From contig NZ_CP066306.1 in the NCBI RefSeq assembly GCF_016406145.1, forward strand, positions 5,456,001-5,520,000: DNA of 64,000 nucleotides, written 5' to 3'. Under the pieces are notes generated by a model. It had not been told where the DNA came from and did no database searches. It saw only the letters and a list, made by a program, of their open reading frames with translations. Of the stretch, positions 47,695 to 56,184 are shown in pieces. Position 1 is the first letter of the stretch, and every line of letters begins with the position of its first letter. A program made the translations under genes and the position numbers. The DNA is from Pseudomonas putida (lineage in GTDB: Bacteria; Pseudomonadota; Gammaproteobacteria; Pseudomonadales; Pseudomonadaceae).

Positions 47695-47710
47695 TTGAAC
47701 AAGCGTTCAA
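47695..47710. promoter_or_regulatory. BetI-like operator candidate upstream of betT
   Basis: TTGAAC-AAGC-GTTCAA is a perfect inverted repeat about 100 bases upstream of the betT start. The arms resemble the TTGAAC/GTTCAA arms I recall for BetI, the TetR-type choline-responsive repressor. No repressor gene is adjacent. Confidence 0.45.
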
Positions 47711-47804
47711 GTTAACCATGGATCGGGATTCGATGCGACCCGGGCTGCTGATCGGCGCATTCCTGCACCGGCATAAGGCCGGTACAGGCGGTGAAGAATT
47801 CAGG

Positions 47805-48737
47805 TCAATTCTTGCCCTGGCAATCCAACTGTAGATTGGCCTGGGTAATGTTGCTTTCGGCCGGCACACTCCGGGTCAGCCACACATTGCCGCCAATGGT
47901 CGAACCTTTGCCGATGGTGATCCTTCCCAGGATGGTCGCCCCCGCGTAGATCACAACATCGTCCTCAACGATCGGGTGGCGGGCCAGGCCTTTGTGCAAC
48001 GTACCCGACTCATCGCTCGGGAAGCGCTTGGCGCCAAGGGTCACCGCCTGGTAGATGCGCACACGCTCACCGATGATTGCAGTCTCGCCGATCACCACAC
48101 CGGTACCGTGGTCGATGAAGAAGCTCGGGCCGATCTGCGCGCCCGGGTGGATATCGATACCCGTGGCCGAATGCGCCAGCTCCGAACAGATGCGCGCCAA
48201 CAATGGCAAACCGGCCTGGTACAAATGGTGGGCCAGTCGGTGATGGATGATGGCGAGTATGCCCGGATAGCACAGCAGCACTTCGTCGACGCTGCGCGCT
48301 GCCGGGTCACCGTGGTAGGCGGCGAGCACATCGGTGTCGAGCAGCACGCGCAGGCCTGGCAGGGCGGCGGCAAAATCCTGGATCAGGCGCAGTGCCTGGG
48401 CATCGACGGCGGCCAGGTCAGCGTTGCTCTGGCGCGCGGCATAGCGCAGTTCCAGGCGTGCCTGGGCCAGCAACGCGGTCAGCGCGGCGTCGAGGGTGTG
48501 GCCAACGTAGAAGTCCTCGCTCTCTTCGCGCAGGTCTACCGGGCCAAGGCGCATCGGAAACAGCGCACCGCATAGCTGCTCGAGGACCTGCCGAATGGCC
48601 TCGCGCGAAGGCAGTTCGCGCCCGCCCTGCTCGCCAATGCTGCGGCCATTGCGGCTGCGCCACTGCTCACGGGCGCTGCGCAGGCCGCTGACAATACTGT
48701 GCAACTGCCAATGCGCGGATGAAGGTTGTTCGCTCAC
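47805..48737 (-). CDS. epsC: serine O-acetyltransferase EpsC
   Basis: Makes O-acetylserine, the carbon acceptor for sulfide in cysteine synthesis. A 310-residue EpsC-type enzyme: helical N-terminal domain with RELPSREAIRQVLEQL, then a left-handed beta helix of hexapeptide repeats, GAQIGPSFFIDHGTGVVIGE to GARIGKGSTIGGNVWLT-like repeats (seen as ITIGKGSTIGGNVWL). I take the GTG at 48737 (VSEQPSSAHWQL) as start because GGAG lies seven to eight bases before it; a GTG at 48779 lacks a ribosome site. It is divergent from the cystine transporter operon. Confidence 0.93.
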   Translation of the reverse strand: MSEQPSSAHWQLHSIVSGLRSAREQWRSRNGRSIGEQGGRELPSREAIRQVLEQLCGALFPMRLGPVDLREESEDFYVGHTLDAALTALLAQARLELRYAARQSNADLAAVDAQALRLIQDFAAALPGLRVLLDTDVLAAYHGDPAARSVDEVLLCYPGILAIIHHRLAHHLYQAGLPLLARICSELAHSATGIDIHPGAQIGPSFFIDHGTGVVIGETAIIGERVRIYQAVTLGAKRFPSDESGTLHKGLARHPIVEDDVVIYAGATILGRITIGKGSTIGGNVWLTRSVPAESNITQANLQLDCQGKN

Positions 48738-48912
48738 GGTGCTCTCCTGCCAGGGCCAATCAGATAGTTTGCAATCCACTTTACGGCAAATCAGCCCCTT
48801 GGAAAAAACAACGCTTTATTCCATCCTGCGCTAAGTCGGGCATAAGCCGCGATGACGGACCCGGCATCGTCGCCTACCCTCAAAGCAGCCAAAACCCGGC
48901 ACAGATCAAAAA

Positions 48913-48968
48913 GGAAATAACAAAATAAGTTTTTATTATTTCCTGGCCTATGAAGCCAACCCTATAGT
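48913..48968 (+). promoter_or_regulatory. AT-rich promoter with inverted repeat upstream of the cystine transporter
   Basis: GGAAATAA (48913-48920) and TTATTTCC (48936-48943) form an inverted repeat with a 15-base AT-rich spacer. A -10-like TATAGT follows at 48963-48968, 17 bases after the weak -35 TTTCCT that overlaps the right arm. This geometry suits an activator such as CysB bound next to a poor -35 box. Identity of the activator is inference. Confidence 0.5.
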
Positions 48969-49006
48969 CGCCACCCACCACTTCCACAACAAGCGCGGGG
49001 CCTGAC

Positions 49007-49801
49007 ATGTCGAAATTCGCCAAACCGCTTCTCAATGCCAGCCTGGCCATCCTGCTGGGCACCGGTCTGTTCAGCCAGGCATTCGCCGGCGAGCAACTGA
49101 AAACCATCCAGGAAAAAGGCGTGATCAACGTCGGCCTCGAGGGCACCTACCCGCCGTTCAGCTTCCAGGATGAAAACGGCAAGCTCGCCGGCTTCGAGGT
49201 CGAGTTTTCGGAACTGCTGGCCAAGGAGCTGGGCGTCAAGGCCAAGATCCAGCCGACCAAATGGGATGGCATCCTTGCAGCGCTGGAATCCAAGCGCCTG
49301 GACGTGGTGGTCAACCAAGTGACCATCTCCGAGGAGCGCAAGAAGAAGTATGACTTCTCCGAGCCCTACACCGTCTCCGGCATCCAGGCGCTGATCCTGA
49401 AGAAAAAAGCCGAGCAGTTGAACATCAAGACCGCGCAGGACCTGGCCGGCAAGAAGGTCGGTGTGGGCCTGGGCACCAATTACGAACAGTGGGTGAAGCA
49501 GGACGTTCCGAACGCTGAAGTGCGCACCTACGAAGATGACCCGAGCAAGTTCGCCGACCTGCGCAACGGCCGTATCGACGCCATCCTGATCGACCGCCTG
49601 GCCGCCCTGGAATACGCGCAAAAAGCCAAGGACACCGAGCTTGCAGGCGACGCCTTCTCGCGCCTGGAAAGCGGCGTGGCCCTGCGCAAGGGTGAGCCGG
49701 AGCTGCTGGCGGCCATCGACAAGGCTATCGACAAGCTCAAGGCCGATGGCACCCTGGCCAAGCTGTCCGAGAAATACTTCGGTGCCGATGTCACCAAATG
49801 A
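49007..49801 (+). CDS. tcyJ: cystine ABC transporter substrate-binding protein
   Basis: A 264-residue periplasmic amino-acid-binding protein (FliY/TcyJ type). Signal peptide 1-27 ending SQAFA; mature GEQLKTIQEKGVINVGLEGTYPPFSF (core GLEGTYPPFSF) and GFEVEFSELLAKELG are standard for the type-3 binding family. Cystine specificity is inferred from similarity to FliY and from the epsC neighbour. Overlaps the permease gene by four bases. Confidence 0.92.
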   Translation: MSKFAKPLLNASLAILLGTGLFSQAFAGEQLKTIQEKGVINVGLEGTYPPFSFQDENGKLAGFEVEFSELLAKELGVKAKIQPTKWDGILAALESKRLDVVVNQVTISEERKKKYDFSEPYTVSGIQALILKKKAEQLNIKTAQDLAGKKVGVGLGTNYEQWVKQDVPNAEVRTYEDDPSKFADLRNGRIDAILIDRLAALEYAQKAKDTELAGDAFSRLESGVALRKGEPELLAAIDKAIDKLKADGTLAKLSEKYFGADVTK

Positions 49802-50466
49802 TCGCTGAAAGCCTGCAACTCGTTGTCGATTCCGCGCCCTTCCTGCTGAAGGGCGCGGGTTATACAGTGCTGCTGAGTGTCGGCGGTATGTTCTTCGGCC
49901 TGGTGCTGGGTTTTGCCCTGGCACTGATGCGCCTGTCGAAGATCCTGCCGCTGGACTGGCTGGCACGCATCTATGTGTCGTTCTTCCGGGGCACACCGCT
50001 GCTGGTGCAGTTGTTCGTGATCTACTTCGGCATGCCGCAGATCGGTATCGAGCTCGACCCGATCCCGGCCTCGCTGATTGGCCTGTCGCTGAACATGGCA
50101 GCGTATATCTGCGAAATCCTGCGTGCGGCGATCTCCTCGATCGACCGTGGCCAGTGGGAAGCAGCCGCCAGCATCGGCATGACCCGCACCCAGGCCATGC
50201 GCCGGGCGATCCTGCCGCAAGCCCTGCGCACGGCGTTGCCGCCGCTGGGTAACAGCTTCATTTCGCTGGTCAAGGACACCGCCTTGGCGGCGACCATCCA
50301 GGTGCCCGAGCTGTTCCGCCAGGCGCAGCTGATTACTGCGCGCACTTTCGAAGTATTCACCATGTACCTGGCCGTTGCGGTGGTCTACTGGATCCTCTGC
50401 AGCATCCTCGCGCACTTCCAGAACCGCATGGAAGCGCGGGTCAACCAGCACGACCAGGAGCACTGA
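49798..50466 (+). CDS. tcyL: cystine ABC transporter permease
   Basis: A 222-residue inner-membrane permease of the amino-acid family (YecS/TcyL). Membrane segment GYTVLLSVGGMFFGLVLGFAL at the N-terminus, FRGTPLLVQLFVIYFGMPQ, and the coupling loop GQWEAAASIGMTRTQAMRRAILPQALR (core RRAILPQALRT). Coupled to tcyJ (ATGA) and three bases before the ATPase gene. Confidence 0.93.
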   Translation: MIAESLQLVVDSAPFLLKGAGYTVLLSVGGMFFGLVLGFALALMRLSKILPLDWLARIYVSFFRGTPLLVQLFVIYFGMPQIGIELDPIPASLIGLSLNMAAYICEILRAAISSIDRGQWEAAASIGMTRTQAMRRAILPQALRTALPPLGNSFISLVKDTALAATIQVPELFRQAQLITARTFEVFTMYLAVAVVYWILCSILAHFQNRMEARVNQHDQEH

Positions 50467-50468
50467 AG

Positions 50469-51227
50469 ATGATCGTAGTAGAAGGGCTGACCAAGCAGTT
50501 CAAAGGCCAGACCGTGCTCAACGGCATCAACCTGACCGTGCAACCGGGCGAAGTGGTGGCCATCATCGGCCCCAGCGGCTCGGGCAAGACTACCTTCCTG
50601 CGTTGCCTCAACCTGCTGGAAACGCCAGACGCCGGGCGCATTCAGATCGGTGCCATCAGCATCGATGCCAACCGCCCGCTTGGTAACCAGCAAAGTGCCA
50701 TTCGCCGCTTGCGCCAGCAGGCCGGCTTCGTGTTCCAGAGCTTCAACCTGTTCCCTCATCGTACAGCGCTGGAAAACGTCATCGAAGGGCCGGTGATCGT
50801 CAAGAAGACGCCCCGCGCCCAAGCCATCGAGCTGGGCCGCAAGCTGCTGGCCAAGGTCGGGCTGGCGGGCAAGGAAGACGCCTACCCCAAACGCCTTTCG
50901 GGCGGACAGCAACAGCGCGTTGCCATCGCCCGGGCGCTGGCCATGGAGCCTGAGGTGATCCTGTTCGATGAACCCACCTCGGCGCTCGACCCTGAGCTGG
51001 TCGGCGAAGTGCTGTCGACCATCCGCGGCCTGGCGGAAGAAAAGCGCACCATGATCATCGTCACCCACGAGATGAGCTTTGCGCGTGATGTGGCTAACCG
51101 GGTGATCTTCTTCGACAAGGGGGTGATCGTCGAGCAGGGCGAGGCCAAGGCGCTGTTTGCCAATCCCAGGGAAGAGCGGACTCGGCAGTTCTTGCGCAAG
51201 TTTCTCGGGACTGCGGCTTCCGAATAA
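50469..51227 (+). CDS. tcyN: cystine ABC transporter ATP-binding protein
   Basis: A 252-residue ABC ATPase (YecC/TcyN). Walker [16 protein letters not shown], signature LSGGQQQRVAIARALAM, Walker B VILFDEPTSALDPE. Ends the three-gene operon; a long hairpin follows 13 bases after the stop codon. Confidence 0.94.
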   Translation: MIVVEGLTKQFKGQTVLNGINLTVQPGEVVAIIGPSGSGKTTFLRCLNLLETPDAGRIQIGAISIDANRPLGNQQSAIRRLRQQAGFVFQSFNLFPHRTALENVIEGPVIVKKTPRAQAIELGRKLLAKVGLAGKEDAYPKRLSGGQQQRVAIARALAMEPEVILFDEPTSALDPELVGEVLSTIRGLAEEKRTMIIVTHEMSFARDVANRVIFFDKGVIVEQGEAKALFANPREERTRQFLRKFLGTAASE

Positions 51228-51240
51228 TCTGCATTCGTTG

Positions 51241-51280
51241 CACTGCCCCTATCGTCGGCAAGCCGGCGATAGGGGCAGTG
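51241..51280 (+). terminator. long hairpin after the cystine transporter operon
   Basis: CACTGCCCCTATCG and CGATAGGGGCAGTG pair perfectly over 14 bases, enclosing a REP-like core TCGGCAAGCCGG. It has no T run. It separates the operon from the sfnB promoter region. Confidence 0.65.
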
Positions 51281-51297
51281 CAGTTCACACAAATCCC

Positions 51298-51362
51298 CAC
51301 TTCTATATATATTCAAAAATGTTATTTCATAATATTTTAATAGGCCATTAGGGTATATAAAC
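51298..51362 (+). promoter_or_regulatory. AT-rich island upstream of the sfnB operon
   Basis: From CACTTCTATATATATTC through TTATTTCATAATATTTTAAT to GGGTATATAAACC the sequence is almost only A and T. It lies 140-200 bases before the first sfnB start. TTATTTC matches the word in the tcyJ promoter. I found no -24/-12 sigma-54 motif in the rest of the gap. Confidence 0.45.
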
Positions 51363-51499
51363 CGGACCACCGGACCAGCAAACGTCAGTCGCCATCAGCT
51401 GTAGCGACATATTCAATTTGTGAGGTCAGGAATGGTCAGGATCACACCACCCCCAGTGCGCAACACCAGGGCATCGAGTGCAGCCAAGGAGCGGCACTG

Positions 51500-52741
51500 A
51501 TGTCCAGCCAGCCAAATACCCAATTCCACAGCGATCTCGACAGCTCCCCGCAGCTGCTACCGGCGAAAATACTGCGTAACGACGCACAAGCCCTGCAAGC
51601 GGCCCGCGAACTTGCCGAGACCGCTCGCCAGCAGGCAGCCCGCCGCGACCAGCAGCGCAAGCTGCCTTGGGCAGAAATCGAACAATTCACCCGTAGCGGC
51701 CTGGGCAGCATCAGCGTGCCCAAGGCTTATGGCGGCCCCGACGTCTCGTTCGAAACCATCGCCGAAGTGTTCCGTATCATCAGCGCCGCGGACCCGGCCT
51801 TGGGGCAGATCCCACAGAACCAGTTCGGCATTTTGCAACTGCTGCGCCTGACCGCAACACAAGCCCAACAGGCGCTGATCTTCCGCAGCGTGCTGGACGG
51901 CTGGCGCATCGGCAACGCCGGGCCTGAGCGTGGCACCAAGGACACCCTGACGCTGAAGGCGAAAATCACCCGCAGCGGCGACGGCTTTCGCATCAGCGGT
52001 GAGAAGTTCTATTCCACCGGTGCGCTGTTCGCCCATTGGGTGGCCGTCAAGGCATTGGACGACGACGGCCGCCAGCGCCTGGCCTTTGTCCGCCGCGGCT
52101 CCCCCGGGCTGCGCATCGTCGATGACTGGTCAGGCTTCGGGCAGCGCACCACCGCCAGCGGCACCGTACTACTCGATCAGGTACCGGTCGATGCAGACCT
52201 GGTGATCGACAACTGGCGCCAGCGCGATATCCCCAATATCCAGGGCGCAGGCTCGCAGCTGATCCAGGCAGCCATCGATGCCGGCATTGCCGAGGCCGCG
52301 ATTGAAGATGCAATCCGCTTCGTGCGCGAAAAATCGCGCCCGTGGATCGAAGCCAAGGTCGAGCGCGCCAGCGATGACCCCTATGTGATTGCCGACATCG
52401 GCCGCCTGAAACTCGAACTGCATGCCGCCGAGGCACTGCTGCGCAAGGCTGCGCGAGTGCTCGATGAAGTCAACGCTGCACCGATCGACGCAGCCGCCGC
52501 CGCACGCGCCTCGATTGCGGTGGCCGAGGCCAAGGTACTGACCACCGAGATATCGCTGCAGGCCAGTGAAAAGTTGTTCGAGCTGGCCGGCAGCCGCGCC
52601 ACCCTTGCCGAGTTCAACCTCGACCGCCACTGGCGCAACGCCCGGGTGCACACACTGCATGACCCGGTGCGCTGGAAGTATCACGCGGTGGGCGCTTACC
52701 ACCTGAACGGCACCTTCCCTGCGCGGCATTCCTGGATCTGA
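51500..52741 (+). CDS. SfnB/DszC-like flavin monooxygenase (first copy)
   Basis: A 413-residue acyl-CoA-dehydrogenase-fold flavoprotein of the SfnB family for sulfur acquisition, related to the dibenzothiophene monooxygenase DszC. N-terminal helical domain to about 130, beta domain with GPERGTKDTLTLKAKIT and GEKFYSTGALFAHW, and C-terminal helices ending RVHTLHDPVRWKYHAVG. The lack of an acyl-CoA-binding signature supports a monooxygenase role with reduced flavin. A second, related gene follows after 73 bases, so the pair is probably an old duplication. The substrate is unknown. Confidence 0.87.
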   Translation: MSSQPNTQFHSDLDSSPQLLPAKILRNDAQALQAARELAETARQQAARRDQQRKLPWAEIEQFTRSGLGSISVPKAYGGPDVSFETIAEVFRIISAADPALGQIPQNQFGILQLLRLTATQAQQALIFRSVLDGWRIGNAGPERGTKDTLTLKAKITRSGDGFRISGEKFYSTGALFAHWVAVKALDDDGRQRLAFVRRGSPGLRIVDDWSGFGQRTTASGTVLLDQVPVDADLVIDNWRQRDIPNIQGAGSQLIQAAIDAGIAEAAIEDAIRFVREKSRPWIEAKVERASDDPYVIADIGRLKLELHAAEALLRKAARVLDEVNAAPIDAAAAARASIAVAEAKVLTTEISLQASEKLFELAGSRATLAEFNLDRHWRNARVHTLHDPVRWKYHAVGAYHLNGTFPARHSWI

Positions 52742-52814
52742 TTTCTGGCCTTTCGGGGGAGCAGTCTTGCCCCGCGAATGGGCCGCACAACGGCCCCAGG
52801 CCCCGGAGCACACC

Positions 52815-53996
52815 ATGACAACATCCGTTATCACCAGCGACACCCAAGCCCTGGCCATTGCCGAACAAGTCGCTCAGCAACTGCGGCGCGACAGCGCACT
52901 GCGGGACCGTGAACGCCGCCTGCCACACGCAGAGCTGGACCTGTTCAGCCAGTCCGGCCTATGGGCCATCAGCGTGCCCAAGGCATTCGGCGGCGCCGGT
53001 GTTTCCAACGTCACCCTCGCCAGGGTCATCGCCCGCATCGCCCAGGCCGACGCCTCACTTGGGCAGATCCCGCAGAACCACTTCTACGCCCTGGAAGTGC
53101 TGCGAGTGAACGGCAGCCCGCACCAACAGCAACGCCTCTACGCCGAAATCCTGGCCGGTCAACGCTTGGGCAACGCCCTGGCAGAGCTGGGCACCAAGAC
53201 CGCCCATGACCGAACCACCCGCCTGTCCCGCGAAGGCGACGGCTACCGCATCAACGGCCGCAAGTTCTACGCCACGGGGGCCCTTTACGCACAGCGCATA
53301 CCGACGTCGGTGATCGATGAGCACGGCGTGCAGCAACTGGCCTTCGTCCCGGCCGACAGCCGAGGATTGCAAGTGATCGACGACTGGAGCGGGTTCGGCC
53401 AACGCACCACAGGCAGTGGCTCGGTGGTGTTCGACAACGTGCGGGTCAGCGCTGAAGACGTGGTGCCCTTCCAATCGGCGTTCGAGCGCCCTACCCCGGT
53501 CGGCCCGCTGGCGCAGATTCTTCACGCCGCCATCGACACCGGGATCGCCCGCGCCGCTTATGAGGATGCCCTGCACTTCGTGCGCACGCGCAGCCGGCCA
53601 TGGGTCGACTCCGGCCAAGACAAGGCCAGCGAAGATCCCCTGACGCTCAAAAGCTTCGGCCAACTTGCCATCCGCCTGCACGCCACCGAGGCCTTGCTCG
53701 AGCGCGCCGGCGAATTCCTCGACCGCGCCCAGGCCGACAGCAACGCCGATACCGTCGCCGCTGCCTCCATCGCCGTTGCACAAGCCCGTGCGATCAGCAC
53801 CGAAATAGCCCTCGCCGCAGGCACTACGTTGTTCGAGCTGGCCGGCAGCCAGGCCACCTTGGCCGAGCACAACCTCGACCGCCACTGGCGCAACGCCCGC
53901 GTGCACACCTTGCACGACCCGGTGCGCTGGAAGTACCACGCCATCGGCAACTACTACCTCAACGATGAAAACCCACCGCGTCGGGGGACCATCTGA
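52815..53996 (+). CDS. SfnB/DszC-like flavin monooxygenase (second copy)
   Basis: A 393-residue relative of the preceding protein, aligned along its whole length: shared are GQIPQN, INGRKFYATGALYAQ versus ISGEKFYSTGALFAH, DDWSGFGQRTT and the end HTLHDPVRWKYHAIG. It may act with or beside the first copy on another substrate. Start at MTTSVITSDTQALA; an ATG 16 codons earlier gives an unlike extension. Its stop codon overlaps the start of the next monooxygenase gene (TGATG). Confidence 0.87.
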   Translation: MTTSVITSDTQALAIAEQVAQQLRRDSALRDRERRLPHAELDLFSQSGLWAISVPKAFGGAGVSNVTLARVIARIAQADASLGQIPQNHFYALEVLRVNGSPHQQQRLYAEILAGQRLGNALAELGTKTAHDRTTRLSREGDGYRINGRKFYATGALYAQRIPTSVIDEHGVQQLAFVPADSRGLQVIDDWSGFGQRTTGSGSVVFDNVRVSAEDVVPFQSAFERPTPVGPLAQILHAAIDTGIARAAYEDALHFVRTRSRPWVDSGQDKASEDPLTLKSFGQLAIRLHATEALLERAGEFLDRAQADSNADTVAAASIAVAQARAISTEIALAAGTTLFELAGSQATLAEHNLDRHWRNARVHTLHDPVRWKYHAIGNYYLNDENPPRRGTI

Positions 53997-55390
53997 TGGC
54001 CAGGCATATCCTGCTCAATGCCTTCAACATGAACTGCATCGGGCATATCAACCACGGCTTGTGGACGCATCCACGGGACACATCGACCCAATACACGTCC
54101 ATCAGCTACTGGACAGATCTGGCGCGCCTGCTGGAGCGTGGGCTGTTCGACGGCCTGTTCATCGCCGATATCGTCGGCACCTACGACATCTACGGCAAGT
54201 CGTTGGACGTGACACTGAAGGAATCGATCCAGTTGCCGGTCAACGACCCGCTGCTGCTGGTGTCGGCCATGGCCGCCGTCACCCACAATCTTGGCTTCGG
54301 CCTTACCGCCAACCTTACTTACGAGGCGCCATACCTCTTCGCGCGGCGCCTCTCCACGCTCGATCACCTGAGTAATGGCCGGGTTGGCTGGAATATCGTC
54401 ACCGGCTACCTGGACAGCGCCGCCCGGGCCATGGGCCTGGATCAGCAGCCGGAACACGACCGCAGGTACGACCAGGCCGATGAGTACCTGCAGGTGCTGT
54501 ACAAGCTGCTCGAAGGCAGCTGGACCGACGATGCGGTGGTCGAAGACCGCACACGACGGGTGTATGCCGAGCCCGAAAAAGTGCGCAAGGTCCATCACCA
54601 CGGCGAGTTCTACAAGGTCGAGGGCTACCACCTGTGCGAACCCTCACCGCAGCGCACCCCGGTATTGTTCCAGGCCGGCAGTTCGCCCCGCGGCCTGGCC
54701 TTCGCCGGTAACCACGCTGAATGCGTGTTCATCAGCGGCCAGGACAAAGCCGCCACCCGTGCCCAGGTCGACAAGGTACGCGCCGCGGCGCAGGCTGCCG
54801 GCCGCGACCCCCAGGGGGTCAAGGTGTTCATGGGCATTACCGTGATCGTCGCGCCCACTGAGCAGCAGGCCCAGGCCAAGTACGCCGAATACCTGCGCTA
54901 TGCCAGCCCGGAAGCGGGTGTGGCCCACTTCGCCGCCTCGACCGGTATCGACTTTGCCGCCTATGGGCTGGATGAGCCGATTGGCGCCAGCACGGGCAAC
55001 GCTATCCAGTCGGCCACCCGCCAGTTGCAGGAAAACACCTGGACCCGCCGCCGCCTGCTGGAACAGCACGCCTTGGGCGGGCGCTACCTGACCTTGGTCG
55101 GTGCGCCCGAAGAGGTCGCCGAACAGCTGATCGCCTGGGTCGACGAAACGGGCCTGGACGGCTTCAATCTGACCCGCACCGTCACCCCGGAAAGCTATGA
55201 GGACTTCATCGAACTTGTGGTCCCGCAGCTGCAACAGCGCGGCCGCTACAAGACCGCCTACGGCGAAGGCACCCTGCGCGAAAAACTGTTCCAGAGCGAT
55301 CGCCCACACCTGCCCGCCGACCATCCAGGCTCTACCTATCGCCACACCTTTTTTACCCCTGCCACGACTGGAGTTGCGCATCATGCTTGA
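53996..55390 (+). CDS. NtaA/SnaA/DszA-family FMN-dependent monooxygenase
   Basis: A 464-residue luciferase-like monooxygenase using FMNH2 from a separate reductase. Family marks are FNMNCIGHINHGLWTHPRD near the N-terminus, LSTLDHLSNGRVGWNIVTGY and YHLCEPSPQRTPVLFQAGSS (core PVLFQAGSS). DszA, the sulfone monooxygenase of this family, acts after DszC in dibenzothiophene desulfurisation; the pairing with two DszC-like genes here suggests a comparable two-step oxidation of an unknown organosulfur compound. No desulfinase and no reductase gene are in the operon. It overlaps the binding-protein gene by eight bases. Confidence 0.88.
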   Translation: MARHILLNAFNMNCIGHINHGLWTHPRDTSTQYTSISYWTDLARLLERGLFDGLFIADIVGTYDIYGKSLDVTLKESIQLPVNDPLLLVSAMAAVTHNLGFGLTANLTYEAPYLFARRLSTLDHLSNGRVGWNIVTGYLDSAARAMGLDQQPEHDRRYDQADEYLQVLYKLLEGSWTDDAVVEDRTRRVYAEPEKVRKVHHHGEFYKVEGYHLCEPSPQRTPVLFQAGSSPRGLAFAGNHAECVFISGQDKAATRAQVDKVRAAAQAAGRDPQGVKVFMGITVIVAPTEQQAQAKYAEYLRYASPEAGVAHFAASTGIDFAAYGLDEPIGASTGNAIQSATRQLQENTWTRRRLLEQHALGGRYLTLVGAPEEVAEQLIAWVDETGLDGFNLTRTVTPESYEDFIELVVPQLQQRGRYKTAYGEGTLREKLFQSDRPHLPADHPGSTYRHTFFTPATTGVAHHA

Positions 55391-56183
55391 GAAACTGTTC
55401 CGGCCCGTCGCGGCCATTGCCCTGGCCTTCGGCCTGTGCGCAGGTGCATCCGCTGCCGAACCGCTGAAGATCGGCACCACTTCTGCCTTCGCCATCCCGC
55501 TGGAGGCGGCAGTGGAAGAAGCGCACAAGCAGGGTCTGGAGGTGAAACTGATCGAATTCAGTGACTGGATCGCACCCAATGTCAGCCTCAACAGCGGCGA
55601 CATCGACGTGAACTACTTCCAGCACATCCCCTTCCTGGAAAACGCCAAGGCTGCAGCCGGCTTCAAGCTGGTGCCCTTCGCTCCCGGCATCATCAACAAC
55701 GTCGGGCTCTATTCAAAGCAATACAAAAGCTTCGCTGAGCTGCCCGAAGGTGCCAGCGTGGCCATCGCCAATGATCCGATCAACAGTGGCCGCGGGCTGC
55801 AGTTGCTAGCCAAGGCCGGGCTGATCACGCTCAAATCGGGTGTCGGTTACAAAGCTACCGAGGACGATATCGTCGCCAACCCTAAGAAGCTGAAAATCCT
55901 GCAAGTAGAAGCCGTACAGTTGGTACGCGCCTACGACGACGCCGACCTGGTGCAGGGCTACCCGGCCTACATTCGCCTGGCCAACACCTTCGATGCCACC
56001 TCGGCGCTGCTGTTCGACGGCCTGGAAAACAAGGAGTACGTGATTCAGTTCGTCATACGCCCACAGAGCAAGGACGATCCGCGCCTGGCCAAGTTCGTCG
56101 ACATCTACCAGCATTCACCTGCCGTGCGTGCAGCACTGGACAAGGCCCACGGCAACCTTTACCAAGCCGGCTGGGAAGGTTGA
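55383..56183 (+). CDS. MetQ/NlpA-family ABC transporter binding protein
   Basis: A 266-residue substrate-binding protein of the methionine (MetQ) family. Residues 1-24 are a signal peptide ending AGASA; the cysteine at 19 does not sit in a proper lipobox, so the protein is probably soluble in the periplasm, unlike most MetQ lipoproteins. Family segments are [17 protein letters not shown] and [22 protein letters not shown]. Its place after three desulfurisation-type monooxygenases suggests uptake of an organosulfur compound other than, or besides, methionine. Confidence 0.88.
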   Translation: MLEKLFRPVAAIALAFGLCAGASAAEPLKIGTTSAFAIPLEAAVEEAHKQGLEVKLIEFSDWIAPNVSLNSGDIDVNYFQHIPFLENAKAAAGFKLVPFAPGIINNVGLYSKQYKSFAELPEGASVAIANDPINSGRGLQLLAKAGLITLKSGVGYKATEDDIVANPKKLKILQVEAVQLVRAYDDADLVQGYPAYIRLANTFDATSALLFDGLENKEYVIQFVIRPQSKDDPRLAKFVDIYQHSPAVRAALDKAHGNLYQAGWEG

Positions 56184-56184
56184 A

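Noticed and set aside
45986..47698. Open frame of 570 codons opposite betT
   Set aside because: Histidine- and arginine-rich translation antisense to a clear BCCT transporter.
47597..47869. Extension of betT to a start at 47869
   Set aside because: It would run through the BetI-like repeat and into the end of epsC, and has no family resemblance; the GAGGTG site supports 47596.
51363..51499. Sigma-54 promoter before the sfnB operon, as expected for SfnR control
   Set aside because: I looked for a GG-N10-GC pattern with TGGCAC/TTGC context and found no convincing match.
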